NCBI GenBank assembly: GCA_016841245.1
Contig: JAENZN010000003.1
Span: forward strand, 1 to 64,000
DNA: 64,000 bases
Direction of reading: 5' to 3'
Source: Syntrophomonas sp.
Lineage (GTDB): Bacteria; Bacillota; Syntrophomonadia; Syntrophomonadales; Syntrophomonadaceae
Position numbers and translations under genes: made by a program. The notes beneath the pieces were generated by a model. The model was given only the letters and a program-made list of their open reading frames with translations. It did no database searches and had not been told where the DNA came from. Positions 16,715 to 23,875 of the stretch are shown one piece after another; position 1 is the stretch's first letter, and each line of letters starts with the position of its first letter.

Positions 16715-17332
16715 ATGTCAAGTAAAGCAGAAGAATTTGATCTCCTGGTCAGGGAAGTCTTTGCGCCCTGTTATCCAGTTGTCGCTAATCAAATTTTTGA
16801 AAAAACCGGCGTTTGCGAGGGTTTATGCCTCGATCTGGGTTGTGGAAATGGCTACCTCGGCCTGGCTATTGCTGAGGCCACTAAGATGGAGGTTTGTCTG
16901 TTAGATAATGACCCGGAAATGCTGTCAATTTGTGAACGTAACATAATTGCCCGCCAGTTAGGCGAGCGAGTTCGAACACAGCCGGGGGATGTCCATCGAA
17001 TACCCTTGCCCGGCCAATCGATTCAACTGGTGGTAAGCCGGGGTTCGGTATTTTTCTGGGAAGATCCGGTCCAGGCTTTTCACCAGATATACCAGGTTCT
17101 GGCCCCCCAAGGAATGGCCTGCATCGGTGGTGGATTCGGCACAGTAGAAATAAAGCAGCAGATTGACCGCGAAATGGAGAAACGCAATCCCGGCTGGCAC
17201 GAGCATCTACGCGACAGGATAGGCCCGGGTTGTACTGATAAATATCCCCCATTGCTGGCTGCTGCCGGTATCGACCATTTTGAAATCGACCATGGCCCGA
17301 CCGGGCTGTGGATATTGTTCGGGAGGGCATAA
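16715..17332 (+). CDS. Class I SAM-dependent methyltransferase
   Basis: A 205-residue cytosolic methyltransferase. Motif I is LDLGCGNGYLG (about residues 36-46), motif II LLDNDPEML, and the post-motif region VVSRGSVFFWEDP follows the UbiE/COQ5-like arrangement. The substrate cannot be named. GACGGAGGG precedes the ATG. It lies 49 bases after the permease and ends 2 bases before the radical SAM gene, so it belongs to the same operon and may act on the product or ligand handled by the radical SAM enzyme. Confidence 0.85.
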   Translation: MSSKAEEFDLLVREVFAPCYPVVANQIFEKTGVCEGLCLDLGCGNGYLGLAIAEATKMEVCLLDNDPEMLSICERNIIARQLGERVRTQPGDVHRIPLPGQSIQLVVSRGSVFFWEDPVQAFHQIYQVLAPQGMACIGGGFGTVEIKQQIDREMEKRNPGWHEHLRDRIGPGCTDKYPPLLAAAGIDHFEIDHGPTGLWILFGRA

Positions 17333-17334
17333 TT

Positions 17335-19149
17335 ATGCAATGCGATATATGCGCTATCGGCTGCGAGGTATTTGAAGGAGGCCAGGGCATTTGCGGCAAA
17401 TACACCCTGCAAGCCGGCCATATGGTAGAAATTTACCCGGACCGCTACTTGATGATCTGCCCGATCTCGATTGAAACCATGCCCATGCTGCATTTCTATC
17501 CTGGAGGCAGGTTTTTGCAGATCAGCACCACGGGCTGCAACCTGGATTGTCCGGGCTGCGTTTCCACCGTGCTGGTGAAAGAAATGAGCCACAACAGCGC
17601 TGCCATGCAGCACATGAGCCCTGAACAGATTGTGGCCGAAGCAGTCGCAAATAACTGTCTGGGAATAGCCTTCCTTATGAATGACCCGTTGGCTTCATTC
17701 CACACCTTTTTACGGGTGGCTAAATGCGCCCGGGAACATCATCTGCTGGTGGGCTGCTCCAGCAATGGCTATTTCAGCGAGGCTTCGCTGGAACAAATAG
17801 TCCCCTATCTTGACTTTATCAATATAGGCTTGAAAGGTTTTGATGATGCTTCGTATCGCCGCTGCGGTGCTCCTTTAATTCAACCCGTTTTGGAAAATCT
17901 GAGGAAGCTGCATGAGCGTGGGGTGCATATAGAAGTATCATGCATGTCTGACAAGAATAACAAGCAGGCACTTCTGAACCTGGCCCACTATCTAGCTGAT
18001 ATTTCGGGTGACCTGCCACTTTTGATCATGCGTTACATACCATTAGAACAGGCTTCCCCCGATTTAGAAATATCAATCCGCGAATCCGAGGAAGTGCAAA
18101 AAGAAATTCAGGGCATATTGAAGTATGTTTACCTTTTTAATTCTCCGGGCTGCGATGGACTCAATAGCTTATGTCCCTCCTGCAAAACTATGCTATATCA
18201 ACGGGATTTCTATGGTCCGATGGGAGCTAAGCTGCGAACCAGGCCGGACGAGCTGCTGGAAAGCAATGTCTGCCCTGTTTGCAGCTGCAGCATTAACTTC
18301 CGGGGAACGTCCCGAAGAGAAGCCTACCAGGAAAAAGCCTTCCAGGGTGGCTATCCCTTCACCCGGGCCCTGGAAATGCTGGAAGCCATGCTGCTGGCTA
18401 TGGGAATGCATGATCGACGCCAGGTAAGTGTAGTATGGGAAGACATCTTGGTCAATCAACGCCTGGAAGAACTGCATCACGACATCCAACGGCTGCCGTC
18501 TTATCTGGATACATTGTTGCATTGCGGCGAAATAGCCGGCTGTCAGGAACAGGCCAGGGAACTGGCCAACTATATCCGCAGCAGAATGGAGATTGTAAAG
18601 GAAGTCAAAAACGAATCCGGATTCGGATCCAGGCCCCGGGTTTATTATGCTATGGGCAAGCCCCTGTTTTGCATTAAGGGCGAACGGATGGAAAATCAAC
18701 TGGTGGAAGCAGCGGGAGGACACAGTGTAAACCGAGAACTTGAGATTGACGGACGACCTGGCGCACGAATCAGTGCCGAACAGTTGATGGCCCTGAATCC
18801 GGAAGTCATATTTATTTCCGCCTTCATATCATCCAGTGTCGATAACTTTATAACAGCCTGCAGGGAGGATGACATAGATGTTGAAGCTCTGAGAACCGGA
18901 CGCATATACTGCCATCCGGCTGCGGGTTGGGATTTCGGCAGCCCCCGATGGATCTTGGGATTGATGCATATTAGCAACATGCTTTTCCCCAATTCAAATC
19001 GTTTCGATATAATGGCTGAAGCAAAAGAATTCTATCACCGTTTCTACGATCTGGAATTCGATCCTGTTTCCATCAACCGTTCGTTTGGCAAACCTCATAT
19101 TCAATGGCAGTGGCAGCAATCCGCCGATCTTATCACAGGAAACAAATAG
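17335..19149 (+). CDS. AmrS-like radical SAM enzyme fused to BtuF-type domain
   Basis: A 604-residue two-part protein without signal peptide. The N-terminus has a four-cysteine knot (Cys3, 6, 10, 20; ending GICGKY), then the radical SAM motif CNLDCPGC (Cys68, 72, 75), as in the AmmeMemoRadiSam enzyme AmrS, including the HFYPGG segment before it. A later cysteine cluster (LCPSC ... NVCPVCSC, about residues 280-320) matches the zinc-ribbon tail of AmrS. Residues about 425-604 look like a TroA/BtuF periplasmic-binding fold (AAGGHSVNRE, EQLMALNPEVIF, GRIYCHPA, SPRWILGL), but here it is cytosolic. The ATG at 17335 follows GGGAGGG; an upstream GTG is less likely. Function is unknown; I infer chemistry on, or delivery of, a metal- or corrinoid-like ligand. 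Confidence 0.78.
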   Translation: MQCDICAIGCEVFEGGQGICGKYTLQAGHMVEIYPDRYLMICPISIETMPMLHFYPGGRFLQISTTGCNLDCPGCVSTVLVKEMSHNSAAMQHMSPEQIVAEAVANNCLGIAFLMNDPLASFHTFLRVAKCAREHHLLVGCSSNGYFSEASLEQIVPYLDFINIGLKGFDDASYRRCGAPLIQPVLENLRKLHERGVHIEVSCMSDKNNKQALLNLAHYLADISGDLPLLIMRYIPLEQASPDLEISIRESEEVQKEIQGILKYVYLFNSPGCDGLNSLCPSCKTMLYQRDFYGPMGAKLRTRPDELLESNVCPVCSCSINFRGTSRREAYQEKAFQGGYPFTRALEMLEAMLLAMGMHDRRQVSVVWEDILVNQRLEELHHDIQRLPSYLDTLLHCGEIAGCQEQARELANYIRSRMEIVKEVKNESGFGSRPRVYYAMGKPLFCIKGERMENQLVEAAGGHSVNRELEIDGRPGARISAEQLMALNPEVIFISAFISSSVDNFITACREDDIDVEALRTGRIYCHPAAGWDFGSPRWILGLMHISNMLFPNSNRFDIMAEAKEFYHRFYDLEFDPVSINRSFGKPHIQWQWQQSADLITGNK

Positions 19150-19170
19150 CAAGCTGGCGTCTTTTGCAGG

Positions 19171-19297
19171 GTTGATGCAGCAGCCAGAGAATACGGTCTG
19201 CTTGCAATTGTAGGTGTGGAAAACGCTGCCAGGATGATTGAAGACAGAAACTGGAAACGAATAAACGGAACAGAATGGCAATCTTTTTTGCAGCGGC
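19171..19297 (+). pseudogene. C-terminal fragment of a rifamycin phosphotransferase gene
   Basis: Directly after the radical SAM stop codon the + strand encodes AAREYGLLAIVGVENAARM and then RINGTE. This is the end of the phosphohistidine domain of rph (the intact copy at 48383-51127 has AREYGLPAVAGVENATR and RVNGTR). The catalytic His region and everything before it are missing, and the frame runs past the normal end. It is a relic of a fifth copy of the family in this window. Confidence 0.75.
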
Positions 19298-19317
19298 CTC
19301 ATCTAAGGTTAAACATA

Positions 19318-19839
19318 TTATTTATATACTTTTACCGCCATAGTTTTGAACACAGTATATAGTTCGGTTCCTTTTTCAAGCCCCATTTCAGCTGAAGACT
19401 TTTTAGTTATTAGGGCAACAATGGGAATACCGATATCAATGACCACTTTTGCATGATTTCCATCTTTGATAATGTTGGCCACTAAACCTTTATGGACATT
19501 TCTTGCACTGCTCGAAAATGTCCCTTTGCTTAAGATGATATCTTCTGGACGGATAGAAACTTTTACATATCCTTCTAGTTCAGTATTAACAATTATATTT
19601 ACTGGCCCAATTTCGGCTATAGTTTCGTCGTCGCCCTGAGCTATTATCGCCTCATAAATATTTTCAGTACCTTTGGATTTTTGCAGATAGATTTCAAACT
19701 GGTTGTCAGATATCCGAAGATGCTTTCCTATATGATGAGCATCGAGATCTCCGCGTTTAATCATTTCATATACAGTACCTTTAGCTATCCTGAGCTTTTC
19801 TGCAATTTCAGCCGGCGTATATAACTTATCTTTATTCAT
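19318..19839 (-). CDS. HTH-TOBE regulator, molybdate/tungstate type
   Basis: A 173-residue protein with an excisionase-type DNA-binding domain at residues 5-55 (LYTPAEIAEKLRIAKGTVYEMI, then IGKHLRIS) and a TOBE/Mop-like domain at about 95-173 (SIRPEDIILSKG, SSARNVHKGLVANII, VIDIGIPIVALIT). This layout is known from regulators that bind molybdate or tungstate. It converges with the radical SAM operon, so it could regulate that operon or an importer elsewhere. The start ATG at 19839 has GAGGTGA just upstream. Confidence 0.82.
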   Translation of the reverse strand: MNKDKLYTPAEIAEKLRIAKGTVYEMIKRGDLDAHHIGKHLRISDNQFEIYLQKSKGTENIYEAIIAQGDDETIAEIGPVNIIVNTELEGYVKVSIRPEDIILSKGTFSSSARNVHKGLVANIIKDGNHAKVVIDIGIPIVALITKKSSAEMGLEKGTELYTVFKTMAVKVYK

Positions 19840-20396
19840 TTACTTCACCTCGTTCGATTTAGATAGTTACTATTTTATTTTAACATTAATAGATTCAACA
19901 AAAGAATTAGAAATATGTGTTTGATTGCTAGTATTCTACACTAATTGTTTAGATTCGAATAGTATTACAAATGATTTTTTCTCAAGCCAGTGAATTAGTA
20001 CTATGTAAAAAATCATTGCTAAAGGGGTTTGTGTTAGAATTTCGGATAGTCTGATAAGATAAAGAAACCAAGTCCATCAAGCGCTTGAATATGCCTTTAT
20101 AGGTCTAAGGCCAAGAGTATAAAAAAACCGCTAGTTATCGAATCGATTCGATTATCAAAATGTAATTGTTCTGGTAAAATACCCCCCCCCTTTCGTTCTT
20201 TTGTCTTTGACTGATCAAGATGGTATAATCAACTTTGGGTGATAGAAAATGGCAAGACATAAGAGAATGAAAAAAAACCAACCTGTCACTACGCCAAATT
20301 GCGATCATTACTGGGATAAATAAGGATAGGGTTAATAAATTCTTCAGGGACGGTTAGACAGAAGAACCGTCCCCTTGTCTTGGAGGGAGAATTGAA
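19840..20396. other. Intergenic region upstream of the GH130 gene
   Basis: No gene seen in 557 bases. It includes the upstream region of the TOBE regulator, a run of nine C at 20182-20190, and one copy of the GGGACGGTT/AACCGTCCC palindrome just before the GH130 ribosome binding site. The DNA between 20041 and 20340 has stop codons in all frames at short intervals. Confidence 0.5.
20348..20374. repeat. Dispersed GGGACGGTT palindrome, copy 1
   Basis: GGGACGGTT (20348-20356) and AACCGTCCC (20365-20373) form a 9-bp stem with an 8-base loop. The same element occurs near 35018, 52237 and 56921. Here it sits 23 bases before the GH130 start codon and could form a hairpin in the leader. Confidence 0.75.
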
Positions 20397-21554
20397 ATGG
20401 GCCATATGAAAGCACGTGTTGAGTTAAATGGATTTGAGGGAACAGTTACAATTAATGAACCGGTTTTACGCTACCCCGGCAACCCCATATTAACATGCCA
20501 TGATGTCAATAAAGTCTGGGGTACTGACAGCCTTTTATATACATATACAGTTCATAATGCAGGAATGGCAGAAGTGACAGGTGCGAATGGCAAGAATCAA
20601 ACCATAATGCTTTTTCGTTCTCACATTGCCGATGGTCGCAGTGTAATAGGAAAAGCTGTAAGCGACAATGGCCTGAACAGTTGGATGGTAGACCCCAGAC
20701 CATTTTTATTACCTGCCACAGAGAATGATGTATATGCTGAAGGCGTCAATATTAACTCTATTATTGAAACTGAGGCTGGCGGAGTGGAAGATATTCGGGT
20801 TAATCCCGTTGGGAGCGGCTTATATGTATTGACTTACAGTGCCTACCATGAACAGGTTCCTGATCGAGTCAAGGTTATGATGGCCTTAACCAGGGACTTG
20901 AAAACTGTTGTTCGCTATGGTCCAATTTCCGAGCAGGATATGCGTAATGTTGTTATATTTCCTGAACCGGATAGAAATAAAAAATGGAGAGCCTTGCTGC
21001 GTCCAAACGACAAAGAAATGGAAGTTCCCGGCTCCGGTCATATCGGTGGCTCATTTGGAGAAATATGCTCAGGTTTTGCACCAAGTCCTACCGGACCATG
21101 GGAAATCGGTAATGTAATCATGAGAAGCGGTCACGGGCCAAGTGCGTTCCAGGCTAAGATCGGGCCAGGTGCTCCGCCTATCAGGACTCGATATGGGTGG
21201 CTGAATATCTTTCATGGTGTGCGTTCAACTATGGCTGGCAATTCTTATACCCTGGGTGTGGCCTTCCATGACCTTGAAGACCCAAGCAATCCAAGTAAAA
21301 TTCGTGTTAGTGCCAAACCCATATTAATGCCCAGTGCAAGTGATTGTTTAGTAAGAGAGACCGATTATGTCCACGTTCCTAATGTAGTATTCAGTTGCGG
21401 TGCATTAACCGGCCAGGACGATACGGTAGCTATATATTATGGCGGCAATGATACAGTTATGAATGTTGGCCTGGCAAATATACAAATTTTAAATGATATG
21501 TGTAATGTTTTCCGCCTGAACCCATTAACAGGGAAATATCTATATTCTCTATAA
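20397..21554 (+). CDS. GH130-family glycoside phosphorylase/hydrolase
   Basis: A 385-residue cytosolic protein with the five-bladed propeller pattern of glycoside hydrolase family 130: repeated strand motifs, GWLNIFHGVR, and the C-terminal YYGGNDTVMNVGLANI segment typical of the family. GH130 enzymes cleave beta-mannosides, mostly by phosphorolysis. The exact linkage and whether phosphate is used cannot be told by eye. No signal peptide. GGAGGG precedes the ATG at 20397. It stands alone: the next gene is convergent. Confidence 0.82.
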   Translation: MGHMKARVELNGFEGTVTINEPVLRYPGNPILTCHDVNKVWGTDSLLYTYTVHNAGMAEVTGANGKNQTIMLFRSHIADGRSVIGKAVSDNGLNSWMVDPRPFLLPATENDVYAEGVNINSIIETEAGGVEDIRVNPVGSGLYVLTYSAYHEQVPDRVKVMMALTRDLKTVVRYGPISEQDMRNVVIFPEPDRNKKWRALLRPNDKEMEVPGSGHIGGSFGEICSGFAPSPTGPWEIGNVIMRSGHGPSAFQAKIGPGAPPIRTRYGWLNIFHGVRSTMAGNSYTLGVAFHDLEDPSNPSKIRVSAKPILMPSASDCLVRETDYVHVPNVVFSCGALTGQDDTVAIYYGGNDTVMNVGLANIQILNDMCNVFRLNPLTGKYLYSL

Positions 21555-21639
21555 AAGGCTGATCCATCGATGAATGTCCTGCTCCGTTTCCTCGTACTTT
21601 GCCAGTCGGTCAGCCAGCTCACCGGCTCAGCCGTTTTTT

Positions 21640-22758
21640 TCAATAATCCTGACCTATTCTCAATTTTTGATATATTCTTGAATCTATTGCATCTTTTATC
21701 TCATTCCAGGGCACCAATTTAACATTGGTACGGTCAGTACAATCGTTAATGTGATCATGAGCTATAAACACGCCTTCGGAAAAAGGACCACCAAAATTTA
21801 CATTACTGACATCGCAGCCGTCTGTTTCCGTTGTTTCATCAATTTGCTCCGTGGCACCAACGGTAAAGGCATGAAGGTGCTGGTTGCTTTTTCTATCATA
21901 AACCTGAAACGTACTATTTCCTTGACTGGAAACGATAAGGTACCCCTCATTCTCATCTTTCCCATAATATATAGTCATTCCTTCCACATCTGCGGTCAGA
22001 TGCCCTCCAGCTTTCTTGTCGACTGAATCAACCATTGTACGGGTGCTGCCGTCACCAGGTTCTGCACCATATTTCCAAACCCCAATGTCTTCTTCGCCGA
22101 TGTAAAAATACCCCATCTGATCATCTGCAACACACCCCTCAACTTGACTCCCGACATTAAAAGTTCGAGCCAGACTTCCTGTGATCTCACCACTTGCTCC
22201 ATCAAGTTGCCATTGTTGAACGGTACCATCTTTCCAATTGACAAAGAAATAAAACTGCTTCGTCACATCACTCAAGTACATACATCCGCCATAAGGATTT
22301 TCCTTATTTAATGGTATGCTGCCTATATTTCTAACGAGTCTTGTGTCAGAATCTACCGTATAAAAACTCAGACACATTCCATTTTCATTGACAACACCAA
22401 TAAGCGGAATTTTCTGGTTGCCTAAATTAAAATCATATCGAATATCCAAATTATTCATATCACTTTCGGGATCTAAATACTGGTTTTCTGTTCCATCCAA
22501 ATTCCATACGCAAAGTCCACCTTCTTTATCATCACCTATAACCAGACTGAGCCATTTATCATCAGGGTTTATCCAGATGCACATGTCATCGGCTGTATCA
22601 CCAATGTGGTGTGCAGGATTAGTTTCAACTGATGGTTTAACGGTGCTTAATGTATCATTTCTTTGATGAGATAAAATGTAGACAATGAATATAAGCGCTA
22701 ATATAAAAAGTATACTAAAGAAATAAAATAGTATATGACGCAATCTTAATATATACAT
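21640..22758 (-). CDS. Membrane-anchored beta-propeller phytase
   Basis: A 372-residue member of the beta-propeller (BPP, PhyC-like) phytase family, which uses calcium to strip phosphates from phytate. Family marks visible are DTADDMCIWINP (the DDPAIW region), GDDKEGGLCVWNLDG, EGCVADDQMGYFYIGEEDIGVWKY and DVEGMTIYY. A single N-terminal helix (residues 8-30) anchors it facing outward instead of a cleaved signal. The usual DDPAIW reads DDMCIW, so one calcium ligand neighbourhood is altered. GGAGG precedes the ATG at 22758. No phosphate-regulon box was recognised. Confidence 0.85.
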   Translation of the reverse strand: MYILRLRHILFYFFSILFILALIFIVYILSHQRNDTLSTVKPSVETNPAHHIGDTADDMCIWINPDDKWLSLVIGDDKEGGLCVWNLDGTENQYLDPESDMNNLDIRYDFNLGNQKIPLIGVVNENGMCLSFYTVDSDTRLVRNIGSIPLNKENPYGGCMYLSDVTKQFYFFVNWKDGTVQQWQLDGASGEITGSLARTFNVGSQVEGCVADDQMGYFYIGEEDIGVWKYGAEPGDGSTRTMVDSVDKKAGGHLTADVEGMTIYYGKDENEGYLIVSSQGNSTFQVYDRKSNQHLHAFTVGATEQIDETTETDGCDVSNVNFGGPFSEGVFIAHDHINDCTDRTNVKLVPWNEIKDAIDSRIYQKLRIGQDY

Positions 22759-22960
22759 AAGAAGCCTCCTATCTGCTTAATAAATTGTAATGTAATCGAG
22801 TAAGCCTATCATTTCATGTATATGCAAGGTTGACAAAAATAATTATTAACGCCATTATCGAAATGCTTCAGTATACCAGCGTAAGGAAAAAGAACTGAAC
22901 GGTGCAAGAAGCGGATTGGGTAATCCTCACAAACGGAAATGAAAGTATCCAAGCAAAAGC

Positions 22961-23875
22961 CTAAGGAATGCCAAGAACAAAGTAAGTGGTGCAATCCTGC
23001 AGTATCGGATTTTCAAAAAAATCGGCGGCGCTTTTATGGCTAAACAGGGTGGCTGCACACGCCCCGCGCTCCTGCATATAGTACAGAACGGCGCACAGCG
23101 TCTCGGGTGAATCCAGGTTTTCATTGGGCATCCTTTTTATTCTTTCCAGGTCGTTATCAAGAATTGCTTTTTGGGTATCTTCATCCCTTATCTTTGCTTC
23201 TTCGACAGGCAGGCCATGCGAGAAATCTACGGAACCAACGACCAGACATTTTTTATTTTTAGCTATGCTGTTGAGCAGCAGGGCGATATTCTTTGACTGT
23301 TCCAGGGTTACCTGCCGGGTCAAAAGCATCGCAGCCACCTTTACATCAGGCAGGTAATACTTAATATATGGAACCAGGCTTGATACTGCATGGTCGTTTT
23401 GCAGAATGTCATCATTGATTCTGGCCTCCAGCGTTTTGCAGGCTATAATTTCAGAGACTGCATCCTCATCACAGTCAAGTGTCCCAAATTCAGTCTTCCA
23501 ACTGCAGGCAGTGGTGCTGATATTGGCCCCCTCACCCTGGTGATTAGGGCCTAATAGTATGACTGTATCGTATTTTTCCCCGGTTTGAGCTGCTGTTTTA
23601 AAGAATGATGCGATCAACTCCCCGGCCAGCAGATGGTGGGGGACCACCCCGGCGGAAAGCGTCTTGGCTCCATAGGTCTCTGCCCTTGCGGTATGGGCTG
23701 AAAAATCACCGGTCTCAAAATAAACGCAATCAAGCTGCTTTATATATCCTGTGCCGGTGGCAGTTGGAACTGTATCAGCCGGTAATTTACCGATCGGGGG
23801 TGAGCAGCCGGATACTGTGAGAAGGATCAGTACTGCCAATACAGCGGTTGTTTTTTTACTCACCGATCGTGACAT
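22961..23875 (-). CDS. MEMO-family (AmrB-like) lipoprotein
   Basis: A 304-residue protein of the MEMO/AmmeMemoRadiSam-B family. Family marks are AGVVPHHLLAG, ILLGPNHQG, NDHAVSSLVPYIKYYLPDVKV and VGSVDFSHG, which bring the metal-binding histidines together in MEMO structures. Unlike most family members, it has a signal peptide with lipobox TVSGC (Cys24), so it should sit outside the membrane. It overlaps the end of the alpha-2-macroglobulin gene by 20 bases and is read from the same message. Activity is unknown; a metal-dependent role on the cell surface is inferred. Confidence 0.85.
   Translation of the reverse strand: MSRSVSKKTTAVLAVLILLTVSGCSPPIGKLPADTVPTATGTGYIKQLDCVYFETGDFSAHTARAETYGAKTLSAGVVPHHLLAGELIASFFKTAAQTGEKYDTVILLGPNHQGEGANISTTACSWKTEFGTLDCDEDAVSEIIACKTLEARINDDILQNDHAVSSLVPYIKYYLPDVKVAAMLLTRQVTLEQSKNIALLLNSIAKNKKCLVVGSVDFSHGLPVEEAKIRDEDTQKAILDNDLERIKRMPNENLDSPETLCAVLYYMQERGACAATLFSHKSAADFFENPILQDCTTYFVLGIP

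Noticed and set aside
17080-17613. Leftward 177-codon frame opposite the methyltransferase and radical SAM genes
   Set aside because: Antisense shadow of two clear genes; no family features.
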